From: Dictyophora rubrovolvata
Taxonomy: Eukaryota > Basidiomycota > Agaricomycetes > Phallales > Phallaceae
Reading direction: 5' to 3'
Length of the DNA stretch: 64,000 nucleotides
Assembly (NCBI GenBank): GCA_029959195.1
Contig: CP114117.1
Location: 1,240,001-1,304,000, forward strand
The notes beneath the pieces are model-generated. The model was not told where the DNA came from and ran no database searches. It saw only the letters and a list, made by a program, of their open reading frames with translations. The position numbers and the translations under genes are program-made. Of this stretch, positions 15,356 to 27,255 are shown in pieces (position 1 is the stretch's first letter; every line of letters starts with the position of its first letter).

Positions 15356-17344
15356 TTAACTAAATCTTCCTAGGTTAGTCGCAATTTTAAATTCCGCTCC
15401 CGTCTTAAATTTAACTTCGTCGAGTTCGACTCCCTCAGCAAGGTCGGTCAACGTCAATTCACTCGCAGACCGGTCTACATCGAAAGCCGCCAATTCCGTA
15501 ATAACCTTGCTCACCGTTCTTGCACCAGTCAAAGGAAGGCTACATTCTTTGAGAATTTTTGGGGTGCCGTCTCTTGCGCAATGTTCCATGACCACAACAA
15601 CTTTCGTTCGATCAGGATTGGAGACTAGATCCATTGCACCGCCAATGCCTACAAAAGGTGAACGTAAGGGACGACAAGTCGAATATTGATTCTGTTGAGT
15701 GGAGATACCTTTGACCATTTTACCCGGAATCATGAAATTCGCAATGTCGCCAGCTTGCGAGACTTGCATGGCCTTTTTTTTCCGATGTGGTCAGATAATC
15801 TCATTCTAGCAAAAAGAAAACTTACACCGAGGAAGCAGAATTGCATGTGACCACCGCGAATCATGGAGAATGATTCGCTCGAGTCTGTCAAATCGCGTTA
15901 TTAAGCTGAAGCTATTCGACGACTAACGTACCGAAAACAGAGGATCCGGGTAATAAAGTCACGGTCTCTTTTCCAGCGTTTACGATGTCCCTGAATAGAA
16001 TTGTATAAGAACATGTTACATAATGATATGAGCTTGATAACTCACGCATCCACTTGATCTCTTGTCGGGTAGGGTCCCATACCTGCGGCCTCAAATGTCA
16101 AAGAGAAAGCTCTTGTGATACAAGACACAATCGCGTACCCAAGATACCGTTCTCACTCTGTAACCATACACTAACACCCTTGGGCAAGTACTCTGGAACT
16201 AAAGTCGGCATTCCAATTCCCAAGTTAACATGGTCACCGTTTCTGAGTTCCTTGGCTGCCCGACGACATATTCTGTGCCGCTTCGCGTCATCTTTGCCTT
16301 CAGTTGGCGATGGAGGAGGAGAAGAGGGATCAGCAGCCAGTTTCATTATTTCAATTTGTTTCGGTGCAGTTGCACGCACAATACGATCGACATAAACGCC
16401 TGGCAGATGAATGTGATTGGGATCCAAAGAACCACGAGGGACGATTTCCTCGGCCTCAACTATTGTCAACGCAGCGTTTTTGGCCATGACAGCAGAGAAA
16501 TTATTGGCCGTGTAGCGGAAAACAACGTTACCAACTTCGTCGACTTTCCAAGCATGGATAAATGCGACATTTCCGACGAGAGCAGGCTCCATGATGAATC
16601 TACGACCGTTGATTATTCGGGCTTCCTTTTTATTACCGGGAATTTTAACGCCATTTTTTAATCCTCCTGGGTGGTACCGAATGGGGATAGTGCCATGTTC
16701 GACTGCAGTTGAGGCACCTGTCGGGGTAAAGAAATACGGAATGCCAGCTGCATGGGCTCGAATGCGCTCTACTAGTGTCCCTTGAGGAACGAGTTCAAGC
16801 GATACTTCGCCGTTAAGATACATTCGCTCAAACTCCTTATTTCCCCCAATATAAGAAGATACCATTTTATCGATTTGACGGGAAAGTAATAATGCCCCTA
16901 TATGCATTGAATAGGTAGTGTAAATAAAGGTGTTCGGATGTTTTACCAAGTCCGCGTTCTCCAACACCAGCATTATTCGACACGGCTGTAAGATCTGTGA
17001 TTTCTTTGCGACGAGTCAAGGCTTGGATTAGAGTATCTGCAGGAGGTAAATTAGCGGCGAGGGAATTCCTTGACAAAAAGAAGTTTACCGGGTGTTCCGC
17101 AGAGACCAAAACCTGTGAAGGTGGATAAGCTACAAATTGGCATCAAGCATGCCAGCCTTGAATTCTTACCACCACTGAGAATTACATCTCCGGATTTCAC
17201 GTCTTTGACTGCTTCGTCTGCGCTGTCCCACACCTTCTGCACGTCGGGGATGGGTGCTGCATCAAGTGGTGTGCTGTAAAAGCGATGTTGACGGGCAACG
17301 AAAGAGATGTAGAGAGGTCGCCGGACTCTGGCAAGGACGGACAT
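15356..17344 (-). CDS. Mitochondrial succinyl-CoA:3-oxoacid CoA-transferase
   Basis: This is a class I CoA-transferase with fused A and B halves. It moves CoA from succinyl-CoA to a short 3-oxo or carboxylic acid in the mitochondrial matrix. The N-terminus [20 protein letters not shown] is a basic, Arg-rich import signal. The A half shows [26 protein letters not shown] and [20 protein letters not shown]. The B half shows [19 protein letters not shown], then the catalytic glutamate motif [37 protein letters not shown] and [15 protein letters not shown]. At least eight exons are needed, one of only 24 nt (17112-17089). An intron splits the K-G-I-G-G segment near 15660-15710. It could act as succinyl-CoA:acetate transferase instead; sequence alone does not separate the two. 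It shares a 217-bp divergent spacer with the next gene. Confidence 0.92.
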
Positions 17345-17561
17345 GGCGGATAAGGCGGATAAGGCTTGTTTGGTGCTGCTGCTTGGTACGAGTGGGAGCG
17401 TCGAGCAGCTCCCTACTTATAGGTCGACCGACATTGGCCGAGACGAGCCGAAGGACGTGTGATCACATGAGAATCCATTCTTTCCTATATTACGTAATCC
17501 AAATTTTGGTGCTAGTACTGTAGCCCTCCCAGTCCAAGTAAATCAATCCTCTGTCTGTCAA
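17345..17561. promoter_or_regulatory. 217-bp divergent promoter (CoA-transferase / VAC1)
   Basis: This head-to-head spacer lies between two start codons and should serve both genes. No specific element was recognised. Confidence 0.4.
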
Positions 17562-20018
17562 ATGGATAGTAAAAATAATGTTCCTTACCAAACATACAGG
17601 GTATGTTCTGATACAAAACCGACGTCATTTTTTTGTGTTTTTATTTTTTTATTTTTCAGTCGAGAAAACATTTGCGCTCTCAATCTTCAACCCCGAATGC
17701 GTCAACGGCGGTGACACCCGATACACATTCCAATTCATTTTTCGCTCATGCAGCTCCTCAAAACGTTCCCGACTCGGTCCCTCCGCAGCATTTGGGGCCG
17801 TTGACACAACCGAATATTTCCGAAATGGAGGCAACCGTCTCCACTGCTAACATGCAGCTCGAGGCTTCAGCTTCGACTGGAGCTAATTCAAGAGATGAAC
17901 CGTCCGTACCCGCTGCGCCAGAAATCGTCCTTACGCCTGAGAAGGACTCCTCTATCTACAAACAGCAAACACCACAAGCGCCGCCTGTAGCTCCTCATAA
18001 CGATCAAAATGATGGCATTGATGATAGTGTGGTTAGAGTTGCATCTACTAGTGTGGTGTCAACGCCGCCGACTTCAGTATTTCGTCGCATACCCTCACGC
18101 ACTAGAGCAACGTCTGAACACCATTCACCTTTGTCACGGACATCCTCAATAACTGCGAATTCTCCTTCATTTCGTCGCATTTCTAACAGCTCCAGATTAC
18201 GGGTTAACTCAGACCCCTCTTTAGCTTTCGCGAATTCCCAACCTATTCCTACTCCTCCTCCGACTACAGTATCTGATGTTCTCCAACCCTTACCCGTCCA
18301 TGCCACACCACCGACTTCTAATTTGCTACCAACGAGCCCCCCAAGTATCTCAGCTCCTGCCACAGCTCATCCTTCCAGACCATCCTCCACATTAACATTG
18401 GCATCCTCTCCCTCAACGTCTCGCCGATCCATCTCGGTATTACCTTATCGCCCTGGCTTCCAGCCAAAGGGAATATACCGACAACGTACTGACGACTTCA
18501 TTGAATTAAGGTCTTCCGTGCGCGATAAGGACAAAGTCGAGGTAAGAAGGTTAGAAAGACGGTTAGAGAAGGTGAATCAATCTAATTAACTAAAACCGCA
18601 GTGAACTATTGTTGACTTTTTTTATAGTTAATCCAGCTACATTTTTCTTCAGAAATGACATCAGAAAAACCTCCTCCGAGTCCGAACAACAACCGCCGTT
18701 CCATGTCATTTCTGGACCTCACCAAAAATCCCTCCGATATATGGAGAGACGTTGTCGAAACGCGTATGCAGACTTCTAAAAACAATATCCGTACCGAAGA
18801 ACAATATATCACACCCTGGCAGCCAGACTCCGAAGTGTCGCAATGTCCACACTGCAGGTATATCCCTTTACCTCAATTAGCCTCCTTTCTCATCATCGTC
18901 ACAGCGCGTCGTTTCATCCTCTTACAAACAGAAAACATCATTGCCGGCTCTGCGGCCGCGTTGTATGTTCACTCCCACTAAAGCACCCAGTACGAAAGCA
19001 ACCTTGTTCGATCTTGTTTGTGGTAGATTCCAAGACTTCTATGATCGAGGAAGTTGGTGAAGGTGTTGACTACGGAGTCAGAAAGCGAACATCATCGAAT
19101 TTAAACGTCAATAATGAATCAGAAAGGGAAAGGGACGATGAGAAGTTTTTGAAGGGAGTTAGGATCTGCAGGACTTGTAGATTTGTACTACGGTGCGTAT
19201 CTTGGGCCTCTTAAGAGCTTTTATATGGTAGCTGTTAACATTTAACATAAATCGCAGGCGTCAACAATACCACCAGGAGGCTGCTCAAATACCTATATTC
19301 GTCCAGCTCCACGACGTATTTGACTTAAATGACGTTTTGTTTGATATTTTATTCTAATATGTTTTGTAGACCTTGGTTAAATTGGAAAAGGAGATTGAGG
19401 AAGCTCTTGGAAAGTTTCAAGAATCGGTAATTTCGTTGTCGTACGTACATGTTTTTTTTTTTTCAACTTTTCTCACTTGCCTAACGGTTCGAGTTTATCT
19501 ATAGAGTATCCGATCCATCTTTCGATGCCACTTCCGATCATCATAATTCCGCGGCTGCCCTTCAAAAACGTTTATTAGAATATTTTGCCTCGTATGATAG
19601 ACTCTCTAAACGGCTTGCTCAGCTTCCAGCGCCCAAAGGGGGATCTCAGGAGCGAGTTCAGAATGCAGTCCTGTCTCGAGCTACTTTTTTCCTGCAAAGC
19701 AACATGCTATCACTAAAAGTATGTTTTGAAAGGAATGGTTTCTCTAATTATTCTCTAAAAGGCAGTTAGGCGCTCCCCAAATTTCAAACCTCTTCCCAGA
19801 CTTCTTCCTCGCCGAATCCTCGCGAAGTTGCCCTTGAGGAAGATAAACGCTTCGCTGAAGCTCTACAGCCATTGTTAGAACAGGAAGCCCTCCTAGAAGG
19901 CTTCATAGAAGAAGCCAAAGCTCAACGGAAGTTTGAGGATGCAAAAACATTGAAGGCTAATTTGGAAGAAATTCGAGAGGAAATAAAAAGAGTGGCTTCG
20001 CAGGCTGGAGCATCATAA
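17562..20018 (+). CDS. VAC1: FYVE zinc-finger endosomal tether, VAC1/PEP7 (rabenosyn-5) type
   Basis: Vac1/Pep7 is the fungal rabenosyn-5: it binds PI3P and Rab5-type GTPases and tethers Golgi-derived vesicles to endosomes. Eight exons join in phase to 676 residues: 17562-17600, 17660-18541, 18628-18857, 18905-19192, 19258-19315, 19370-19440, 19505-19718 and 19770-20018. A long Ser/Pro-rich disordered N-terminus of about 300 residues precedes the FYVE domain near residues 370-470. That domain has CPHC, a basic RKHHCRLCGRVVC patch (the R(R/K)HHCR motif) and RICRTCRFVLRR. The loop between its zinc ligands is enlarged. The C-terminal half is helical, with a rabenosyn-like Rab-binding segment ending LEGFIEEAKAQRKFEDAKTL. 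Only some Vac1 proteins have an extra N-terminal C2H2 finger; none is seen here. Confidence 0.87.
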
Positions 20019-20421
20019 ATTAACGCGGTCTATGGATAGGTTACTAATTTATATGCGGACGGTCAAAGGAATTGTGGCTTAATTACATCAGCTCTCATGT
20101 CTGCTTTTTCGATGTTTATTGTCTCAGAGCTCGTCTTCATTCTCACTACATTGATACATTGACAAGTTGACTTTGGAAAAGATGAAGCCATCACAATCAA
20201 AGGAAGTGCAAGTTGTGTTAGAACGGGCTCGACTATAATAGCTAGCTATAGTCTTAACCCAGTGACGACGGTGCGGTGGCATCCGTAAGCGGGCAGTATG
20301 ACGACAATAGGTGAAAGGCTCGGAACAAAGCACTTGACATATTTCACTAATGAAGCTTGAAGTGGGGAACAGAAAAAAACGCGTAAAGCGCGTGCGGCGT
20401 GACGCGGACGTGTGACCTCGA
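20019..20421. promoter_or_regulatory. Upstream region of the ZNF511-like gene
   Basis: This 403-bp tandem spacer becomes CG-rich just before the next start codon. An ACGCGT hexamer (MluI box) sits in a run of CGCG-type words near 20375-20415. Whether this is a true MCB-type element is unknown. No gene is visible. Confidence 0.35.
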
Positions 20422-21541
20422 ATGACCTCCCTTGCTGGGTCAATGACGTCTTCCACAAAACGCCCTCGAAGCGCAAGCTTATCTTCATCTGACAGCTCTC
20501 CGTCCTTGCAGTCTCGTTCGTCCTCTCCAGCAACAAAATACATACGTTTTCCTCAAGACCAATCAGAGATACCCTCATCATATTCCCCAGTAGTTTGCAC
20601 CCTACCACCAACATGTTCTTTACCAAATCGTCCAACTCATCTTAGTTCTTTGCAAGAAGCTGAAAGCCATTATACAAATTACCATACTCACGTCTGCGAG
20701 TATCCTAAATGTCGATGTGTCTTTCCTGATACCAGGCTCTTGGAACTGGTAAGTCATTTAGTCTTGCCCTCTGTGATCAAATATCTCATCCTTATCGTTG
20801 AACTTGTCTTTTCATTTCTAAGCATATCCTTGAATGTCATGATCCAATTACCGCTTTACGAAAAGAGCGTGGCGAGAAAACAGTAGGCCTCCATCTTTCA
20901 TGCATTTGACGTTCTGTCTGATTTTTTGCTAGTTCGCCTGCTTTCTGGGACCACCCACTTGCACCCGTGTTTTTTCAACACCCAAAGGCCGAAGACTTCA
21001 TTTAGTCACTTCCCATAATTATCCTAAGCAGTATTTCTTTGGCGTTGTCAATAAAGGAATTGGAGGTCTCTTGAAAAAGTGGGGCCCAGCCGCCAGTTTA
21101 TATAGAGGAGAATGGAAGAGAGAAAGGAAGGCAAGAAAGGAGAGTTCCAAAGGCGAAATTGAAAGCGAGGGCGAAAACAACATGGATACCACTGAGAGCT
21201 TAAAATCACAAAATCCTCCTCAAGATCACTCATGGCCTCCAGAAAAAACTTCTTCTCCCCAGATTGAATTGGATCATAGCGTTTTATCAATTATTCCCTT
21301 TGCGGAGGCGCGATCATTGGGTTCAGACTTTGAGTCTAATGAATTGCCTAACCCACCACAAGAGGAAATAATGAGTTCCGCAACAATGCCAGATTTAGAC
21401 GACGTATCAATGCGGATGGCGTCTCTATCTTTAGTCCCTAATAAGATACGATTTGGTAGAGGTGGAAAAGGCGGTGGCTTCGTTCGACCCTGTCACCGAA
21501 CTGATAAACTCATCGCGAAGTCATCGGGTGTTCCTCATTAA
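20422..21541 (+). CDS. C2H2 zinc-finger protein, ZNF511 type
   Basis: This is a conserved eukaryotic C2H2 protein resembling human ZNF511; its molecular function is poorly known. Three exons join in phase to 331 residues: 20422-20748, 20823-20882 and 20933-21541. After a Ser-rich N-terminus comes the family pattern: HYTNYHTHVCEYPKCRCVFP, then LLELHILECHD, then FACFLGPPTCTRVFSTPKGR and LHLVTSHNYPKQYFFGVVN. The first finger is split by intron 1, after LLEL, as expected if the intron is ancestral. The basic patch YRGEWKRERKARKESSKGE follows, then an acidic, probably disordered tail. A near-terminal Gly/Arg stretch (RFGRGGKGGGFVRP) might bind RNA. It is convergent with twinfilin, 138 bp away. Confidence 0.8.
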
Positions 21542-21679
21542 CAGCTGTGAAACCCCAAGCTTCAGCTGCACTCGGATTTTCTATTGATAGGCTGCCCACA
21601 AACGTTCACATAATGTTTCAGATATTACAAAGCTTTTCAAGTTTGCGAAATTATCGAATACATTGTTTAAAACAAAATT

Positions 21680-22942
21680 CTACCGTTGTTTTCGAGGAGG
21701 CCCCTTTGGCTTTGCGAAAGGTCGGTTTGTATCACCAGTAACCACTTGATTTTTTCCATTGTCCGCTGCAGAATCAAAATTGCTCTCGCCCATTCCTATT
21801 TCGACCTTCATCCAGTTTTCTCGTACTTCCTGAGGCTCGGAAGTTTCTAGTTTCCGGGAAATTTGAAGCCCCAATTGCTTTAGTTTTTCTTGAACAATTC
21901 GTGAGACGGTTGAATGAATCATTTTCAGCTTAATCGGAGAAGAGGTCGGACATGAATAGATAAATACTAAGAGCATGATAATGAGCTAAATGTCACTTCA
22001 ATGAGGGCTGAACGAAACCTACGCGTGTGAGGTTTGGAATCAGGAGACGTCCTGAAGGTATATAGCGCGAATGCTAAAAATGTTTTATCATAAACTTTTT
22101 CATAAGAACTTCATGTTTACCAACCAGGAGATTCAGCAGGTAGCATTGACGAAACGTCATCAGGAGTACAAACGCCGCTGTGAGTTAAAGATAATATTTC
22201 CGAACTCGCCTCAATATTGAAGACAAGAAGATTGTCCGACTCCGAAGTTTGGAATGTCTTTACTGCTTGAACAGCGTCTTCGGCCCATTCTAAATCAATT
22301 CTTGCACCCCCAAGGTGACTTGCTCGGGTTTGGAAAGGTGTTCCTACAGCGGCAGCATCAGCGCGTTCGGCGGCCTGGACGCCCTGCATTTGCCTTTCCC
22401 TCTCAGAGATGGGAGGAGGAGCGGCCTGTTGGGACAAATAGGCCATATAGGCAGAAGGTGTAAGCTCTGACTTCGAAGACACCGACAGGGTATTTGGTGC
22501 AGCCAGAGTCTTGACTAAGGAAGAACGCGAGGATGCGTATAGCATCTTGGTAGATCATTGATAATGCGCAAATAATGAACAATCTCGAGATCGGAGGTGG
22601 GACTACCCACCTTGTCTTTGATTCTAGCGGTCTCGGGGACATAAGTAATCAAGAGCCACTGCGGAACGTGATCCTGTTTGGCAAGAATGTACGCGGGCTC
22701 GTCGTCTTGTAAAATCTCCTGCAAGATATTCAGATCGTCTGAAAGATCTGAATTGAGATTTATGGATTGCTCCTGTACGATAGCCTCTAATATGGGTCAT
22801 GTAATGTTAGTATAGGACGATCTTGCAGAAGTAAATTCGCACCGTTTCGAATAACAAGTTTTCGGAATCGAATATTTTCTTTGACAGAAGCTATCTCTTT
22901 CTGTAAATCGGGGTGTATGGATATCCCGGATGTCGCACTCAT
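21680..22942 (-). CDS. TWF1: Twinfilin, actin-monomer-binding protein with two ADF-H domains
   Basis: Twinfilin sequesters ADP-actin monomers and caps barbed ends with two ADF/cofilin-homology domains. The start at 22942 gives MSATSGISIHPDLQKEIASV. The first ADF-H domain contains QWLLITYVPETARIKDKMLY, with the actin-contacting long helix after it (SSRSSLVKTL). The linker ISERERQMQGVQAAERADAA leads to the second domain, with LFIYSCPTSSPIKLKMIHST, and to a basic C-terminal tail (RPFAKPKGPPRKQR) as used for capping-protein and lipid binding in the family. About six exons are needed. The junction before LFIYSCP was set by phase (donor near 22026, acceptor near 21971). It is divergent from STE11, with 143 bp between start codons. 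Confidence 0.9.
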
Positions 22943-23085
22943 GTCGCCGCGTTCAAAGGAGCGTACCAGACGAAATCATGATGATGTGACCGGCGGCTTC
23001 GGCAGGCGTTTCTTGTTTCTCATTCAATTCCCATTCGGTCTTTGTCTTGTACTTTTATTATTCCTTCCCTTTTACCTTTCTAGCT

Positions 23086-26000
23086 ATGATGTCCATGGAA
23101 TTTCCTACTTACTTAGACACTGGCTCGCCTCATGGACTAACACCGACTTCGCCCTCATTTAATGTCGCTCCTGTGACGAGGCAGCAAAACCATTTGCGTT
23201 CGAGATCCCATTCTCGACCAGACACGCCGAATCAACAAGCCCAGAATAACCAAAGCATTTTCACGAATGTATCATTAGAACCACCTGCCGGCACTTTGCT
23301 TGTTGACTTTCTTCGTCAGTGGGACGATGCGCACGTCTCGCGCTGGCTCGCAGAGATCAAATGCCCACAACTCGCCCAGACTTTTGCTGCTAACGACCTC
23401 AGAGGAGATATCCTACTGGATTTGGATCAGAATACCCTGAAGGAGATGGGGATCGTCGCTGTGGGAGATAGAATCAAAATTATGAATGCCGTCAAAGCTT
23501 TGCGAGCAAAGGTCTCGAGTAGTAAACCGCCCAAAAATACTCAATCTCAGTTCGTGAATGATGCCAGACCGCACGCCACTAAGCTTCGTGTTGAATATAA
23601 TTCGACATTAACTGATACATCTTCACCACCTCGCAGACGACTTGACCCTACACGCCCACCTCCGTTACAGTTGTCTGGCTCAGCAGCTCTCAATTCACCA
23701 CCAATCATTTGGAATTCAGCCAGCAGCAGACCACCAAACATTCCAGTTAATCCAGGACATACCCATACTCATTCCGGCTCCTCAACAAAAGATAGTTATG
23801 GCACAATACGAGGGCTGCCTCCTCTGCCTCCTCCTCCCAGAATGCAACTCCCAACCGTCCCTCGTAACGTAACGAGCCCTCAGCAGCAGAATGTCACCCC
23901 TACCTCTATCGGGTCTCGTTCTCTACTTCCACCACAAGTATCTTCAGGGCGTCGGACACCGACTCCTGCAGAGTCACCGCCCCCGTTTACCAAAGATCCA
24001 CTTCCTCCAGCACCCAATCATTCAAGCACTCCCTTAAATAGCCCTTGGTCTGGAGAATATGGCGTGCCACGAGGACCGAGCCCAGGTAATGTCAGTGGGA
24101 CCCGTGTGATAGTTGGAAATAGGTCAAACTCACCACTTCCAATGTATTCTTCTCGCACTCGTCCTCCCGTAAATTCCGTACATGGCCGCTCTGCGTCGGC
24201 TACTCATCCATATGCCAGCCTTCAAGCTAGTCTTCAGCCCCCGCTAAATTCGTCTAACTCTTCACTTTCGCCGATTCGTGAACGTGACGATTTCTTGACA
24301 TCCTCATCGTCGACTGTCAGTCCATGCAATCCTACTGGTTCCTCGCACAGTTCTCGTGGGCCCCTACGCCCGTCTACGCCATCGAGTCGCACCCCAATGA
24401 CCGCCGAAGACATCCGCCGTAAATGCGTCAAATTTGTTCTTGCTGAGGGAGGTCACTCCCGCCTCCTCAACGTGGAGGATAAACTACGTGGAGCTGAAAT
24501 ATTAGAGTTCGTTCTCCGTAAATTCGGGAATGCTGGTAACATTTCGTTTCCTTCAAATAATTCTCTCGAGGATTTAGACTCCATCAATCCCGACGAACCT
24601 TTAGTTGTTGATGGTTGGGGCGTGTTTCTTGGTGAAGGCGATAATCCGGGTATGTTACTTCATGTCCTTTGCTCCTTTACCATTTAATAACAGTTTTCTT
24701 CAGGTAAATATCTTAACGAGACGGAGCTAATTGTTATTTGTCAAGACGAAAACAACCCAGCTCGTGAAACTGGGTTGATTATCAGACACGTTAAACAACC
24801 GCGGAAGAATAAAGATGTCGCGGCAAATCAACATGCTACTGTTGCTTCTTCTATGCAATTTCCTTCTATGCCGCAATTATCGCAACAAAGCCAGTCTTCC
24901 AATAATGCTGAGACTCGAACTGCTAAACAGATGAATCGAGCAAGCTCAATATCTATCCTCAGTAGTTTAGGTGTTCCCGACCCAGAGAGAGCGTTAGCCC
25001 CGCCGGTACCGCCTTTGTCTGATTCCCTTTCAAAACCTGCCTCCCCGACACCATCTAAGACCCAAGGCAAATTACGCAATTTCCGCGGCCAGCGACCCCC
25101 ATCTGAGCTCATTACCACCCATTTGCAAGAGTACTTCCCGTATACAGAGAAAAGAGTGTTGGAAAGAACTCAAAGACAAAGTATAATGTTTAAAAGTGGG
25201 AAAGCGGATAGTATACGTTCTTTCACGGACAGCAGACATCTACCCTCTAGACAGAGTTGGCTTCCACCTAATGAAGGTGATTCCAACTCATACTCACCAC
25301 CACCTATCCCTTCAACTACGCTGCTCCCCGATTCTCAATCTGTACGGTCCATGCGATCTGGAAAGTCATTTATTTCTTCCAAATCCATGGTTTCTGGTAA
25401 ATCAACGTTGTCTGCTATGAGCGACGACTCTCGCTTTAATGGTCCAGATGGCAACCATTTGGAACGCACGCAGTCCCCCGCACCTAGAATACCGACACAA
25501 CCCTTGCTTCTTCCGCCAGTTCAATTCCCAACGGAAGGCGAGACTCTCTCAGAGAGTATGAATAAGGTTGGAAGAAGATTCTCGCGTACAAACTCAAATG
25601 CTTCACGTAGAACAAGTCGTCTAAGTATCAGGCGAAGTGCGGCAGGCGCTGATCGGTCAGAAACAGCAAGCCTGCTAACCGTTGACGAAATTACCCAAGA
25701 AGTGGAAAGCCGACGTGCTAGCATGCTTGCGGAAGGCAAAGATCTTATTCTGACGGACGAAGGAACAAGCACTGCTGTGGAAAGTGGGTCTGCAGATGAA
25801 GATACAGCTGTTGACGAAGGCCATGAAGATATTATCAAAGAAATGAAAGAGGAGGGTGGAAAAATAGAGGAAGAGGTCGACGAAGAAGAAGAAGAAGAAG
25901 AAGAAGAAGAGGTGGAGGAGGTGGAGGAGGTGGAGGTGGAGGTGGAGGAGGAGGAAGAAGAGGAAGAACATAAGGCTGTTACGTCCAATGGTGGCAAGCG

Positions 26001-26962
26001 TTCTATCAAATGGATAAAAGGTGCTCTCATTGGTGCAGGATCCTTTGGAAGTGTGTACTTGGCTATGGATGCGCATCGGGGACTGTTAATGGCAGTTAAG
26101 CAAGTTGAGATTCCCACAGGTTCAGCTCCCAATGAGGAACGAAAAAAGGGTATGCTCAGCGCACTCGAACGGGAAATAGAGCTATTGAAAAGTCTCCAAC
26201 ACGATAACATTGTACAATACCTAGGTAAGCGAGAGATATATTTACAGGAATCGATGCTGACTTTATTAGATTCCTCAAACGACGGCGTCCATTTGAATAT
26301 CTTTTTGGAGTACGTTCCTGGGGGTTCGGTATCTACTCTACTAAAAAATTACGGAGCCTTCGAAGAAGCATTAGTCCGTAATTTCGTTCGACAAATTCTG
26401 CAAGGCCTGAATTACCTCCATGAGCGAGAAATCATTCACAGAGATATCAAAGGAGGAAATATATTGGTTGACAATAAAGGGGGTATTAAAATATCCGACT
26501 TTGGCATTTCGAAAAAAGTAGAGGATACGATGCTCCCCGGTGCGAGAGTTCATCGCCCATCGTTGCAGGGTTCAGTTTTCTGGATGGCACCAGAAGTAGT
26601 TAAACAAACTGCATATACCATAAAGGCGGACATTTGGAGTTTAGGCTGCTTGATAGTCGAGATGCTTACCGGTGAGCATCCATGGGCCCAATTAACACAA
26701 ATGCAAGCGATTTTCAAGGTGAATATCTTTTATCGTTTTTTGAGCAATTCAAATTAACGTCATACAGATCGGTTCCTCCGCCAAGCCTACTATACCCTCT
26801 GACATCTCTACCGACGCTGAAGACTTCCTTCACCAGACATTCGAGTTGGACCATAATAAACGACCAATTGCCGCCCAGCTACTTCGTCACAATTGGATTA
26901 TAAATGATCCTGCCTTCGCCGCTATGAGCATTGCAGTCAGCGATAAGACTAAGAGCTCATGA
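23086..26962 (+). CDS. STE11: MAP kinase kinase kinase STE11 (SAM, Ras-association and kinase domains)
   Basis: Ste11 is the MAPKKK of the fungal pheromone and stress MAPK cascades (Ubc4/Kpp4 in smuts). Four exons join in phase to 1242 residues: 23086-24649, 24704-26224, 26270-26718 and 26768-26962. A SAM domain, which pairs with the adaptor Ste50/Ubc2, lies near residues 75-140 ([33 protein letters not shown]). A Ras-association-like domain lies near 447-560 ([20 protein letters not shown]). The kinase domain starts near 950: glycine loop [14 protein letters not shown], lysine in MAVKQVEI, catalytic HRDIKGGN near 1084, ISDFGIS and [12 protein letters not shown] pure Glu/Val acidic tract sits directly before the kinase. 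Ser/Pro-rich linkers make it long. An extra upstream coding exon cannot be excluded. Confidence 0.93.
25867..25970 (+). repeat. GAA/GAG/GTG purine-rich coding microsatellite in STE11
   Basis: About 100 bp of GAA, GAG and GTG codons encode an unbroken Glu/Val/Asp tract immediately upstream of the STE11 kinase domain. The purine-only strand and the mix of GAAGAA and GTGGAG sub-repeats suggest replication-slippage expansion. Its length probably varies between strains. Confidence 0.85.
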
Positions 26963-27255
26963 TAGGTAGTTGACATGACCATTTCCGCCTAATTTCATGT
27001 CGTGCTAGGTCCATCGTTCGATACCTCATCTTTATCACCTCGGTGCTTTGCTGTACATCTGCTTTCAACATGTAATATTTATCTTTTTTATCTTTTAAAT
27101 GTTAAGCTGTTTTTATTATGTTAAACACTCTGGTAGTACTTTGGAAAAAAAATTCCGCTAAAGTTTGTTTTAGTCTCCATGAGCGTTACAGATCTAGCCG
27201 CAATGGATCTAGGTCATTTTGAACTACGTAACGAATTTCCTTACGAGAACGATGA

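Noticed and set aside
25521-26210. Long serine-rich open frame on the minus strand opposite STE11
   Set aside because: It is the mirror image of the Glu/Val-rich codons; the plus strand carries clear kinase motifs across the same bases.
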